Under the pieces are notes generated by a model. The model ran no database searches. It saw only the letters and a program-made list of their open reading frames with translations, and was not told the DNA's origin. Of a DNA stretch of 64,000 nt, positions 18,116 to 26,957 are shown piece after piece (positions within the stretch are counted from its first letter, which is position 1; every line of letters begins with the position of its first letter). A program made the translations under genes and the position numbers. The DNA is from Isoptericola peretonis (GTDB lineage Bacteria; Actinomycetota; Actinomycetes; Actinomycetales; Cellulomonadaceae), in NCBI GenBank assembly GCA_023241745.1, contig JALQCY010000007.1, positions 4,612 through 68,611 of the forward strand. Reading direction: 5' to 3'.

Positions 18116-19485
18116 CGCGCCCCGTCGCGGGAGTGCTCGGCGCGCCCTGGTCGACCGGCGTCCGGCGCCGCGACGACGGCGTCGTCGAGGTCGGCGAGGT
18201 GGGCGTGGACGCGCTCGCGGCCGAGCACGGCACGCCCGCGTACGTGCTCGACGAGGCGGACTTCCGTGCCCGGGCCCGTGGCTACCGGACGGCGTTCGCG
18301 ACGGCGTTCGCCGAGGTCGGCACCGGGGTCGACGTCTACTACGCCGGCAAGGCGCTGCTCACGGTGGCCGTCGCCCGCTGGGCCCGCGAGGAGGGCCTGC
18401 GCGTCGACACGGCGTCGGGCGGCGAGCTCGCCGTCGCGCTGCGCGCCGGCGTGCCCGGCGGGGAGCTCGGGCTGCACGGCAACAACAAGTCGGACGACGA
18501 GATCCTGGCGGCGCTCGACGCCGGGGTGGGGCGCCTCATCGTCGACTCGCTCGTCGAGATCGACCGGGTCGCGGCGCTCGCCGCGTCGCGCGGCGTCGTC
18601 GCGCCGGTCATGGTGCGCGTCACGACCGGCGTCCACGCCGGCGGCCACGAGTACATCTCCACGGCGCACGAGGACCAGAAGTTCGGGCTCTCGGTGAACC
18701 CGGGGCGCGACGGCGGCGACCCGCCGGCGATGCGGGCCCTGCTCGCGGCGGTCGAGCGGCCCGAGCTGCACCTGCTGGGCATCCACTCCCACATCGGCTC
18801 GCAGATCCTCGACCCCGCGGGGTTCGAGGCGGCGGCCCGCGTGGTGCTGCGCCTGCGCGCGGAGCTGGCGGAGCGCACGGGGGTGCTCGTCGACGAGGTG
18901 GACCTGGGCGGCGGCTACGGCATCGCCTATCTGCCGGGCGAGGTGCCGCTGGACCCGGACCGGATCGCCAAGGACGTCGCGAGCGCGGTCGCCGCGGTCG
19001 GCGCCGAGCTCGGGACGCCGCTGCCGCGGATCTCCATCGAGCCGGGGCGCGCGATCGTCGGGCCCGCGGGCCTCACGCTCTACACGGTCGGCACGGTCAA
19101 GCCGGTCGCGCTCGACGACGGCCGCGTGCGCACCTACGTGTCGGTGGACGGGGGCATGAGCGACAACATCCGCCCCGCCCTGTACGAGGCGCAGTACCAC
19201 GCGGAGCTCGTGGGCCGGTCATCGGCCGCCGAGCCGGTCCTCGCGCGCGTCGTGGGCAAGCACTGCGAGAGCGGCGACATCGTGGTGCACGAGGTGCAGC
19301 TGCCGGGCGACGTGCGCGCGGGCGACCTGCTCGCGGTGGCCGCGACGGGCGCCTACGGGCGCTCGATGGCGTCGAACTACAACCTGCTCACGCGCCCGCC
19401 GGTGGTCGCCGTCGCGGACGGCGGGTCGCGCGTCCTGGTGCGCCGCGAGACGGTCGAGGACCTGCTCGCGCTCGACCTCGGCTGA
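18112..19485 (+). CDS. lysA: diaminopimelate decarboxylase
   Basis: A 457-residue PLP enzyme of the alanine racemase-like fold III, catalysing the last step of lysine synthesis (meso-diaminopimelate to L-lysine). YYAGKALL carries the PLP lysine, HIGSQI the His stacking on PLP, GGGYGIAY and EPGRAIVG the phosphate-binding parts, and GKHCESGD the second-subunit active-site Cys. The GTG start overlaps the argS stop (GTGA) with GGAG just upstream. The gap to hom carries a palindrome and a new promoter. Confidence 0.96.
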   Translation: MTRPVAGVLGAPWSTGVRRRDDGVVEVGEVGVDALAAEHGTPAYVLDEADFRARARGYRTAFATAFAEVGTGVDVYYAGKALLTVAVARWAREEGLRVDTASGGELAVALRAGVPGGELGLHGNNKSDDEILAALDAGVGRLIVDSLVEIDRVAALAASRGVVAPVMVRVTTGVHAGGHEYISTAHEDQKFGLSVNPGRDGGDPPAMRALLAAVERPELHLLGIHSHIGSQILDPAGFEAAARVVLRLRAELAERTGVLVDEVDLGGGYGIAYLPGEVPLDPDRIAKDVASAVAAVGAELGTPLPRISIEPGRAIVGPAGLTLYTVGTVKPVALDDGRVRTYVSVDGGMSDNIRPALYEAQYHAELVGRSSAAEPVLARVVGKHCESGDIVVHEVQLPGDVRAGDLLAVAATGAYGRSMASNYNLLTRPPVVAVADGGSRVLVRRETVEDLLALDLG

Positions 19486-19503
19486 CCCGCCTGCGTCCGC
19501 CGT

Positions 19504-19529
19504 GGACGACGGCCCGCGGGCCGTCGTCC
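19504..19529 (+). terminator. 26-bp perfect palindrome between lysA and hom
   Basis: A 26-base perfect palindrome (GGACGACGGCCCG and its reverse complement) starts 18 bases after the lysA stop. As RNA it makes a compact GC-rich hairpin. It probably ends the argS-lysA transcript just before the hom promoter. Confidence 0.6.
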
Positions 19530-19535
19530 CGCGGC

Positions 19536-19541
19536 TATCCT
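19536..19541 (+). promoter_or_regulatory. -10 element of the hom-thrC-thrB operon
   Basis: TATCCT lies 36 bases before the hom GTG and right after the palindrome. A start near 19548 would give a leader of about 30 bases holding the AAAGG ribosome site (19566-19570). Confidence 0.5.
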
Positions 19542-19577
19542 GACCCCCGTCCCGGCATCCCGTCCAAAGGTTCCTCC

Positions 19578-20945
19578 GTGCCTGCAGCCCCCACCCCCGG
19601 ACCTCTCCGCAAGAACGCGCGCGCCACCGACCCCGGCGCCGGCGTGCTGCGCGTCGCGCTGCTCGGCTGTGGCGTCGTCGGCACGCAGGTCGCGCAGAGG
19701 CTGATCGAGCACGCGGACGACCTCGGCGCCCGGGCGGGCGCGCGCCTCGAGCTGGCGGGCATCGCCGTGCGCGACGCGGCGCGCCCGCGGGACGGCGTCG
19801 GCACGGTCGTGCCCCGCGAGCTGCTCACCGAGGACGCGGAGTCCCTGGTCGACGGCGCGGACCTCGTCGTCGAGCTGATGGGCGGCATCGAGCCGGCCCG
19901 CGCGCTGATCCACCGCGCGATCGCGGGCGGCGCGAGCGTCGTCACGGCCAACAAGGCCCTGCTCGCCGCGCACGGCCCCGAGCTCTTCGAGGCCGCCGAC
20001 GCCGCAGGCGTCGACCTGTCCTTCGAGGCGGCGGTCGCCGGCGCGATCCCGATCGTCCGCCCCGTGCGCGAGTCGCTTGCGGGCGACCACGTGCGTCGCG
20101 TGCTCGGCATCGTCAACGGCACCACCAACTACGTCCTCGACCAGATGACCACGCACGGGCTGGACCTGGAGGAGGCCCTCAAGGAGGCGCAGACCCTCGG
20201 GTACGCGGAGGCCGACCCCACGGCCGACGTCGAGGGGCACGACGCGGCGGCCAAGGCGGCGATCCTCGCGTCGCTCGCCTTCCACACGCGCGTCTCGCTG
20301 GCGCAGGTCGCGTGCGAGGGCATCTCCGGCGTGACCGCGGCCGACGTGGCGGCCGCCCAGCAGACCGGGCACGTGGTCAAGCTGCTCGCCATCGCCGAGC
20401 AGACCGCCGAGGGCGTCTCCGCGCGCGTGCACCCGGCGCTCGTGCCCGTGGCCCACCCGCTCGCCGCGGTGCGCGGCGCCTTCAACGCCGTCTTCGTCGA
20501 GGCCGACGACGCCGGCCCGCTGATGTTCTACGGCCAGGGCGCCGGCGGTCGGCCCACGTCGTCCGCCGTGCTCGGCGACCTGGTCTCGGCCGCGCGCGAC
20601 CGGCTGGTCGGCGGCCGCGGCCCCCGCGAGTCCGCGTACGCCTCCCTGCCGGTGCTGCCGCACGACGCCGCCGTGACGCGCTACCAGGTCCGCCTCGTCG
20701 TCGCGGACCGGCCCGGGGTGCTCGCGCAGGTGGCGCAGGTGCTCGCCGACCACGGCGTGTCGATCGACACCGTCCGCCAGGCCCCCGACGAGCCGTACGC
20801 CGTCGGCGTGGCCGAGGGCACCGCCGTGCTGCTGCTCACCACGCACGCCGCCCGCGAGGCGTCGCTCGCCGCGACCGTCACCGCGCTGCGCGGCATCGAG
20901 CCCGTGCGCGAGATCACGTCCGTCCTGCGAGTCGAGGGAGCCTGA
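19578..20945 (+). CDS. hom: homoserine dehydrogenase
   Basis: A 455-residue enzyme with an N-terminal Rossmann NAD(P) domain (LLGCGVVGTQVAQ), the central catalytic domain (EAAVAGAIPIV, NGTTNYVLDQM, AEADPTADVEGHDAAAKA) and a C-terminal ACT domain (from about residue 365), where threonine feedback inhibition usually acts. It reduces aspartate semialdehyde to homoserine. GTG start with AAAGG upstream. First gene of hom-thrC-thrB. Confidence 0.96.
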   Translation: MPAAPTPGPLRKNARATDPGAGVLRVALLGCGVVGTQVAQRLIEHADDLGARAGARLELAGIAVRDAARPRDGVGTVVPRELLTEDAESLVDGADLVVELMGGIEPARALIHRAIAGGASVVTANKALLAAHGPELFEAADAAGVDLSFEAAVAGAIPIVRPVRESLAGDHVRRVLGIVNGTTNYVLDQMTTHGLDLEEALKEAQTLGYAEADPTADVEGHDAAAKAAILASLAFHTRVSLAQVACEGISGVTAADVAAAQQTGHVVKLLAIAEQTAEGVSARVHPALVPVAHPLAAVRGAFNAVFVEADDAGPLMFYGQGAGGRPTSSAVLGDLVSAARDRLVGGRGPRESAYASLPVLPHDAAVTRYQVRLVVADRPGVLAQVAQVLADHGVSIDTVRQAPDEPYAVGVAEGTAVLLLTTHAAREASLAATVTALRGIEPVREITSVLRVEGA

Positions 20946-20947
20946 CC

Positions 20948-22066
20948 GTGCCGACCGCCCAGCCCACCGCCCAGCCCGCCCACCAGTGGCGCGGCGTCGT
21001 CACCGAGTACGCCGAGCGGCTGCCCACGCACGTGCGCGAGCGGATCGTCACGCTCGGCGAGGGCGGCACGCCGCTGGTGCCGGCGCCGGCGCTGTCCGAC
21101 CGCACGGGCGCCGACGTGTACGTCAAGGTCGAGGGCATGAACCCGACCGGGTCGTTCAAGGACCGCGGCATGACGGCGGCCATCTCCGCGGCCGCCGGCC
21201 GCGGTGCCAAGGCCGTCGTGTGCGCCTCGACGGGCAACACGTCCGCGTCGGCGGCCGCGTACGCCACCCGCGCGGGCATGACCTGCGCGGTGCTGGTGCC
21301 CGACGGCAAGATCGCGATGGGCAAGCTGAGCCAGGCGATCGCCCACGGCGCGCGGCTGCTGCAGGTGGACGGCAACTTCGACGACTGCCTGGTCGCGGCG
21401 CGCAAGCTGGCGGAGGTCTACCCGGTCGAGCTGGTGAACTCGGTGAACCCGGACCGCATCGAGGGGCAGAAGACGGCGGCCTTCGAGATCGTCGACGCCC
21501 TGGGCGACGCCCCCGACATCCACTGCCTGCCGGTGGGCAACGCGGGCAACATCACGGCGTACTGGAAGGGCTTCCGGGAGTACGCGGGCCTGGACGCCGG
21601 CGAGGCGTTCGGCGCGGTCGCCACGCGCACGCCGCAGATGTGGGGCTTCCAGGCCGCGGGGGCCGCGCCGATCGTCAAGGGGCACCCCGTCGACCAGCCC
21701 GAGACCATCGCGACCGCGATCCGGATCGGCAACCCCGCGTCGTGGGAGCAGGCCGAGTCCGCCCGCGACACGTCGGGCGGCGTGATCGAGGCGGTCAGCG
21801 ACGAGCAGATCCTCGCCGCGCACCGCGTGCTCTCGGCCGAGGTGGGCGTCTTCGTCGAGCCGGCCTCGGCGGCCGGCGTCGCCGGCCTGCTCGCCCGCGC
21901 CGAGCGGGGCCTGGTCCCCGCCGGCGCACGCGTCGTCGTGACGGTCACCGGCCACGGCCTCAAGGACCCCCAGTGGGCGCTGCGGACCCCCGACGGGGGC
22001 GAGGTGGCGCCCACGCGGGTCACGGCCGACGTCGTGTCGATCGCCGACGCGCTCGGCCTCGACTGA
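20948..22066 (+). CDS. thrC: threonine synthase
   Basis: A 372-residue PLP fold II enzyme that converts O-phosphohomoserine to threonine. NPTGSFKDRGM holds the PLP lysine, and GNAGNITAYWKG is the phosphate loop. The GTG start at 20948 is 2 bases after the hom stop, and a GAGGGAG site lies inside the end of hom, so the genes are coupled. Length is typical of the short, actinobacterial type. Confidence 0.96.
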   Translation: MPTAQPTAQPAHQWRGVVTEYAERLPTHVRERIVTLGEGGTPLVPAPALSDRTGADVYVKVEGMNPTGSFKDRGMTAAISAAAGRGAKAVVCASTGNTSASAAAYATRAGMTCAVLVPDGKIAMGKLSQAIAHGARLLQVDGNFDDCLVAARKLAEVYPVELVNSVNPDRIEGQKTAAFEIVDALGDAPDIHCLPVGNAGNITAYWKGFREYAGLDAGEAFGAVATRTPQMWGFQAAGAAPIVKGHPVDQPETIATAIRIGNPASWEQAESARDTSGGVIEAVSDEQILAAHRVLSAEVGVFVEPASAAGVAGLLARAERGLVPAGARVVVTVTGHGLKDPQWALRTPDGGEVAPTRVTADVVSIADALGLD

Positions 22067-22113
22067 CCGCTCCCACCGCGACCACTCCGACCCAGCCCCG
22101 GGAGGGGAGCACG

Positions 22114-23094
22114 ATGCAGCTCGGCGCCGACCACGTCCTGGTCCGTGTTCCTGCCACCAGCGCGAACCTGGGGCCGGGGTTCGACGCGATGGGCCTCGCC
22201 CTCGCCCTGCACGACGAGCTGGAGGTCGAGCTCCTCGCGAGCGACGAGGTGGTCGTCGAGGTCGAGGGGGAGGGGGCCGGGGAGGTGCCCTCCGGCGAGG
22301 ACCACCTGGTGGTGCGCGCCCTGCGCCACACCCTCGACCTCGCGGGCGCGCCGCGCACGGGCCTGCGCCTCCGCTGCCTCAACCGCATCCCGCACGGCCG
22401 CGGCCTAGGGTCGTCGGCGGCGGCAGTCGTGGCCGGCGTCGTCGCGGCGCGGGCCCTGCTCGCCGACCCGCACGTGCTCGACGCCACCGCCGTGCTCCGG
22501 ATCGCCACCGAGTTCGAGGGGCATCCCGACAACGCGGCGCCTGCGATCCGCGGCGGCGCCACCCTCGCGTGGCGGTCGGCGGACGGGGCCCGGGCCGTGG
22601 ACCTCGACGTGGACGACCGCATCGAGGCGACGGTGCTGGTGCCCGACGTCCGCCTGGCGACCAGCCGGGCGCGCGGCGTCCTCCCCGCGGAGGTGCCGCA
22701 CGCGGACGCGGCGTTCACCGCGGGCCGGGCCGGGCTGCTCGTGGAGGCGCTGGCGCGCCGCCCGGAGCTGCTCCTGGACGCCACGGAGGACCGGCTGCAC
22801 CAGGACTACCGGGCCGGGGTGATGGCGGGCTCCGCGGAGCTGGTGCGCGCGGTCCGGGCCGAGGGCCTCGCGGCCACGATCTCCGGCGCCGGTCCCACCG
22901 TGCTCGTCCTCACCGCCGGCGAGGGGACCGGCCGGCTCGACGCCGTCCTCGCGGACCTGGTCGACGACGTGGCGGGCTGGCGCGCGCTGCGGCCCGGCGT
23001 GGACACCGACGGCGCGGTGGCGCGCCGCGTGACGGAAGCTCCCCCGGGACGTGGCGGAGCCGGGGGTGTCGGGCCCGCGCGGGGTCCGAGGTGA
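22114..23094 (+). CDS. thrB: homoserine kinase
   Basis: A 326-residue GHMP kinase with the ATP-binding motif GRGLGSSAAAVVAG, an N-terminal VPATSANLGPGFD and a C-terminal GAGPTVLVL motif. It phosphorylates homoserine for threonine synthase. A strong GGGAGGGGAG site lies 4 bases before the ATG. The last 20 or so residues are Gly/Pro/Arg-rich and outside the fold. Confidence 0.96.
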   Translation: MQLGADHVLVRVPATSANLGPGFDAMGLALALHDELEVELLASDEVVVEVEGEGAGEVPSGEDHLVVRALRHTLDLAGAPRTGLRLRCLNRIPHGRGLGSSAAAVVAGVVAARALLADPHVLDATAVLRIATEFEGHPDNAAPAIRGGATLAWRSADGARAVDLDVDDRIEATVLVPDVRLATSRARGVLPAEVPHADAAFTAGRAGLLVEALARRPELLLDATEDRLHQDYRAGVMAGSAELVRAVRAEGLAATISGAGPTVLVLTAGEGTGRLDAVLADLVDDVAGWRALRPGVDTDGAVARRVTEAPPGRGGAGGVGPARGPR

Positions 23095-23373
23095 TATGAT
23101 GCGGTGAGCCTTCGGGATCGACCTCGAGGGCACTCCCTCTTTGCCGCACGGCGCGCTTGTGTGCCCGGCCAGAGCCTGGTGCCCCGGTGGTCGCGATGCG
23201 GTGCAGGATCCGCCGCGACAGTCCCGCGAGAGGGCGAAACACAACCCCGCCAGCCGACGTCGTCGTACCACTGATGCGAGGTTCCACGCGTCCCGACGCT
23301 CCCCGCGCCAGGACGGCAGCCACCCCGGCCCATGACATTCTCCAGGGCCGCATACGAGGGGGAAGGGTCCTTC
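23095..23373 (+). promoter_or_regulatory. rho promoter and long untranslated leader
   Basis: TATGAT (23095-23100) follows the thrB stop at once. A start near 23107 leaves about 265 bases before the rho GTG. The leader is C-rich with few long stems (for example 23280-23345). That suits Rho loading and autogenous attenuation, which is known for rho in enterobacteria. Short reading frames in it have no ribosome sites and no family resemblance. Confidence 0.5.
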
Positions 23374-25404
23374 GTGACGAACACCACCGACAGCCGGAAC
23401 GGCTCCGCCGCATCCGGAAACCTGAGCTCGATGCGTCTGGCCGAGCTCCAGGCGCTGGCCTCCGGCATGGGCGTCAAGGGCACGTCCCGGATGCGCAAGA
23501 GCGACCTGCAGGACGCGATCCGGGCCGCCCGCGGCCAGGGCGCGCGCACCTCCGGTGCCCCGGTCGCCGCGGCGACCGCCGTGGCGCCGACGGTCCGCAG
23601 CGACGCCCCGGCCCAGCCGCAGGCCGAGCAGACCACCACGGGAGCGCGCGCGCCGCGCGGCGACGGGGCCGAGGCTCCGCGCCGTTCGCGCCGCGCCACC
23701 CGGCCGGCGGGCGCCGAGGGCACCGAGGCTGCCCCCGCACCGCAGCAGCGCGCGGCCGAGACGCCTGCCGTCTCGACGGCGCAGCAGGACCAGCCCGCCC
23801 GCGGCGGTGACCAGCGTGGCGAGCAGCAGCGCGGTGAGCAGCGGTCCGACGTCGACCGTGAGGCGCGCCTCGCCCAGCTCGCGGAGGCCGTCGCGGCGCC
23901 GCGCGAGCGCGGCGGACGCCGCTCCGGCGGCCAGAACGCCGGCCAGTCCGGCCAGTCCGGCCAGGGCGGCCAGGGCGAGGGCGACGGCCAGCGCTCCGGC
24001 CAGGGCCGCGGGAACGACGGCGGCTCCGGCCAGCCGCGCTCCGGTGCGCAGAACGCGCAGGGCGGGCAGCGTGACGACCGTCAGCGCCGGGACGAGGACG
24101 ACGAGCGCGGCTCGCGCCGTCGTCGGGGCCGTGACCGCGGCCGCGACCGCAAGCGCAGCCGCGGCGGCCGGGCGGGTGCCCCCGACGTCGCCGGCCTCGA
24201 CGACGTCGAGGTGCGCGAGGACGACGTGCTGCTGCCGGTCGCCGGCGTGCTGGACATCCTCGACAGCTACGCGTTCGTGCGCACCAGCGGCTACCTGCCC
24301 GGCCCGGGCGACGTCTACGTGTCGCTCAACCAGGTGAAGAAGGCCGGCCTGCGCCGCGGCGACGCGATCGTCGGCGCGATCCGCCAGCCCCGCGAGGGCG
24401 AGGAGCCGCCCACGGGCAAGAACGCGCGCTCCAAGTTCAACGCCCTGGTGCGGCTCGACTCGGTCAACGGCATGACGCCGGAGGAGTCGCGGCAGCGGCC
24501 CGAGTTCACCAAGCTGACGCCCCTGTACCCGCAGGAGCGGCTCCGCCTGGAGAACCCGGAGGCCACCCGCCTCACGCCGCGCGTGATCGACATCGTCGCC
24601 CCGATCGGCAAGGGCCAGCGCGGCCTCATCGTCGCGCCGCCCAAGGCCGGCAAGACGATCATCATGCAGCAGATCGCCAACGCAGTCACCGCGAACAACC
24701 CTGAGGTCCACCTCATGGTGGTGCTCGTGGACGAGCGGCCCGAAGAGGTCACCGACATGGAGCGGACGGTCAAGGGCGAGGTCATCGCCTCGACGTTCGA
24801 CCGCCCGGCGTCGGACCACACGATCGTCGCGGAGCTCGCGATCGAGCGCGCCAAGCGCCTTGTCGAGCTGGGCCAGGACGTCGTCGTGCTGCTGGACTCG
24901 CTCACCCGCCTGTCGCGCGCCTACAACCTCGCGGCGCCGGCGTCGGGCCGCATCCTCTCCGGTGGTGTGGACGCCGCGGCGCTCTACCCGCCGAAGAAGT
25001 TCTTCGGCGCGGCGCGCAACATCGAGAACGGCGGCTCGCTGACCATCCTCGCCTCGGCGCTCGTGGAGACGGGCTCGAAGATGGACGAGGTGATCTTCGA
25101 GGAGTTCAAGGGCACCGGAAACATGGAGCTCCGCCTGTCGCGCAACCTCGCGGACAAGCGGATCTTCCCGGCCGTGGACGTCAACGCCTCCAGCACGCGC
25201 CGCGAGGAGATCCTCATGGCCAAGGACGAGCTGGGCATCGTCTACAAGCTGCGCCGCGTCATGGGTGCGCTGGACCAGCAGCAGGCCATCGAGCTGCTGC
25301 TCGGCCAGCTCAAGAAGACCAAGACCAACGTCGAGTTCCTGCTGCACGTGCAGAAGACGACGCCGGCCGGGCTCTCGGACGAGAACCCGGGCGAGACGAT
25401 CTGA
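23374..25404 (+). CDS. rho: transcription termination factor Rho
   Basis: A 676-residue Rho. A SAP-like N-terminal helix domain (SSMRLAELQALASGM) is followed by a long disordered insertion of about 190 residues rich in Gly, Arg, Gln and Ser (RGG-like repeats). Then come the RNA-binding cold-shock domain (GVLDILDSYAFVRTSGYLP) and the hexameric ATPase with Walker A APPKAGKT and the Q-loop/R-loop region. The insertion is typical of high-GC actinobacteria and adds RNA affinity. Start GTG 23374 was chosen for the GGGGGAAGGG just upstream; ATG 23332 lacks a site. Rho probably ends many transcripts here, in line with the scarcity of U-tract terminators. Confidence 0.96.
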   Translation: MTNTTDSRNGSAASGNLSSMRLAELQALASGMGVKGTSRMRKSDLQDAIRAARGQGARTSGAPVAAATAVAPTVRSDAPAQPQAEQTTTGARAPRGDGAEAPRRSRRATRPAGAEGTEAAPAPQQRAAETPAVSTAQQDQPARGGDQRGEQQRGEQRSDVDREARLAQLAEAVAAPRERGGRRSGGQNAGQSGQSGQGGQGEGDGQRSGQGRGNDGGSGQPRSGAQNAQGGQRDDRQRRDEDDERGSRRRRGRDRGRDRKRSRGGRAGAPDVAGLDDVEVREDDVLLPVAGVLDILDSYAFVRTSGYLPGPGDVYVSLNQVKKAGLRRGDAIVGAIRQPREGEEPPTGKNARSKFNALVRLDSVNGMTPEESRQRPEFTKLTPLYPQERLRLENPEATRLTPRVIDIVAPIGKGQRGLIVAPPKAGKTIIMQQIANAVTANNPEVHLMVVLVDERPEEVTDMERTVKGEVIASTFDRPASDHTIVAELAIERAKRLVELGQDVVVLLDSLTRLSRAYNLAAPASGRILSGGVDAAALYPPKKFFGAARNIENGGSLTILASALVETGSKMDEVIFEEFKGTGNMELRLSRNLADKRIFPAVDVNASSTRREEILMAKDELGIVYKLRRVMGALDQQQAIELLLGQLKKTKTNVEFLLHVQKTTPAGLSDENPGETI

Positions 25405-25511
25405 GAACGGTCCGGGACGCTCCCGCGTTCTGGCACAATGGTTCGTCGGCCTTCCGGTTCACGGCCCGCTGTCCTGTGGGGCGACCCGGCGGCATCACAC
25501 CAAGGAGCATC
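25405..25511 (+). promoter_or_regulatory. rpmE leader, candidate L31 autoregulatory RNA
   Basis: CACAAT (25434-25439) is a possible -10, giving a leader of about 65 bases before rpmE. The leader can pair GTCGGCC (25446-25452) with later GGC and CGAC segments, around a variable loop. L31 leader RNAs are described in actinobacteria; I could not verify a match to that consensus by eye. Confidence 0.35.
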
Positions 25512-25721
25512 ATGAAGTCCGGTATTCACCCCGAGTACGTCACCACCCAGGTGAGCTGCACCTGCGGCAACACGTTCACCACCCACAGCACCGCGACCTC
25601 CGGCAAGATCAACGTCGAGGTCTGCAGCGCCTGCCACCCGTTCTACACGGGCAAGCAGAAGATCCTCGACACCGGCGGCCGCGTCGCCCGCTTCCAGGCT
25701 CGCTACGGCAAGAAGAAGTAG
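25512..25721 (+). CDS. rpmE: 50S ribosomal protein L31 (zinc-binding C+ form)
   Basis: A 69-residue L31 with all four zinc-ligand cysteines (C16, C18, C38, C41 in SCTCGN and CSACHPF), so it is the zinc-containing form. Such C+ paralogues are replaced by a C- form under zinc starvation in related genera; none is seen here. AAGGAG lies 5 bases before the ATG. It sits between rho and prfA as in Mycobacterium. Confidence 0.97.
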   Translation: MKSGIHPEYVTTQVSCTCGNTFTTHSTATSGKINVEVCSACHPFYTGKQKILDTGGRVARFQARYGKKK

Positions 25722-25744
25722 CGCGCCCGCCCCTGTCGGGGTGA

Positions 25745-25807
25745 AAGTGCCGGTGGTCCGCCCGACAACCTCTCCAGGGGCAGTCGGACGTCGGACCACC
25801 GGCACTT
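25745..25807 (+). terminator. two-tier hairpin between rpmE and prfA
   Basis: A perfect 16-bp outer stem (25745-25760 with 25792-25807) encloses an inner 5-bp stem (CCGAC 25762-25766 with GTCGG 25783-25787). T-rich sequence (CTTCTGCTTT) follows. It starts 23 bases after rpmE and ends 55 bases before prfA; it may terminate or attenuate between them. Confidence 0.7.
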
Positions 25808-25862
25808 CTGCTTTCCCCGGGGCGCGAGCCCAGGGTCCCTGCTCGCCGTACCGGGAGATGCC

Positions 25863-26957
25863 ATGACCGACTCGTTCGCCGCCGCAAGGCCGATGCTCGA
25901 CGAGCACGCCGAGATCGAACGAGAGCTGGCCGACCCCGCCGTGCACGCCGACGCGGGCCGCGCGCGGTCCCTCGGCCGCCGCTATGCGGAGCTGAACCAG
26001 GTGGCCACGGCCTACCGGGCGTGGGAGCAGGCGCACGACGACGCCGAGGCGGCCGCGGAGCTCGCGGCCGAGGACGAGTCGTTCGCCGCCGAGCTGCCAG
26101 CGCTCCGCTCCGCGGCGGAGGACGCCGCCGAGCGGCTGCGGCGCGTGCTCGTCCCGCGCGACCCGGACGACGCGCGGGACGTGATCCTCGAGATCAAGGC
26201 GGGGGAGGGCGGCGACGAGTCCGCGCTCTTCGCGGGCGACCTGCTGCGCATGTACCTGCGGTACGCCGAGCGTCGCGGGTGGGGCACCCAGGTGCTCGAC
26301 GCGACGGAGACCGAGCTGGGCGGCTACAAGGACGTGCAGGTCGCGATCAAGGCGCGCAGCGTCTCCGACCCGGCCGAGGGGGTGTGGGCGAGCCTCAAGT
26401 ACGAGGGCGGCGTGCACCGCGTGCAGCGCGTGCCCGTCACGGAGTCGCAGGGCCGCATCCACACCTCCGCCGCCGGCGTGCTGGTGCTGCCCGAGGTGGA
26501 CGACCCGGGCGAGGTGGAGATCGACCAGAACGACCTGCGCATCGACGTCTACCGGTCGTCGGGCCCCGGCGGCCAGTCGGTGAACACCACCGACTCGGCC
26601 GTGCGCATCACGCACGTGCCCACCGGAATCGTGGTCTCGATGCAGAACGAGAAGTCGCAGCTGCAGAACAAGGAGCAGGCGATGCGCGTGCTGCGCGCAC
26701 GACTCCTCGCCGCCCGGCAGGAGGCGGCCGCGGCGGCCGCGGCCGACGTGCGCCGGTCGCAGGTGCGCACGGTGGACCGCAGCGAGCGCATCCGCACCTA
26801 CAACTTCCCGGAGAACCGCATCGCGGACCACCGCACCGGGTACAAGGCCTACAACCTCGACCACGTGCTCGCCGGCGACCTCGACCCGGTGGTGCGCTCC
26901 GCCGTCGACGCCGACGAGGCGGCGCGGCTCGCGGCCGCGGGCGGCCCGGGTGCCTGA
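25863..26957 (+). CDS. prfA: peptide chain release factor 1
   Basis: A 364-residue RF1 with the GGQ peptidyl-hydrolysis motif at residues 236-238 (SGPGGQSVNTT) and a PVT tripeptide (in RVPVTESQGR) at the stop-codon reading site, which reads UAA/UAG. It ends translation. Its GGQ glutamine is the substrate of PrmC, encoded by the overlapping next gene. Confidence 0.97.
   Translation: MTDSFAAARPMLDEHAEIERELADPAVHADAGRARSLGRRYAELNQVATAYRAWEQAHDDAEAAAELAAEDESFAAELPALRSAAEDAAERLRRVLVPRDPDDARDVILEIKAGEGGDESALFAGDLLRMYLRYAERRGWGTQVLDATETELGGYKDVQVAIKARSVSDPAEGVWASLKYEGGVHRVQRVPVTESQGRIHTSAAGVLVLPEVDDPGEVEIDQNDLRIDVYRSSGPGGQSVNTTDSAVRITHVPTGIVVSMQNEKSQLQNKEQAMRVLRARLLAARQEAAAAAAADVRRSQVRTVDRSERIRTYNFPENRIADHRTGYKAYNLDHVLAGDLDPVVRSAVDADEAARLAAAGGPGA

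Noticed and set aside
23141..23335. Small frames in the rho leader
   Set aside because: No ribosome site, Arg/Pro-rich composition and no recognisable family; the region reads better as untranslated leader.
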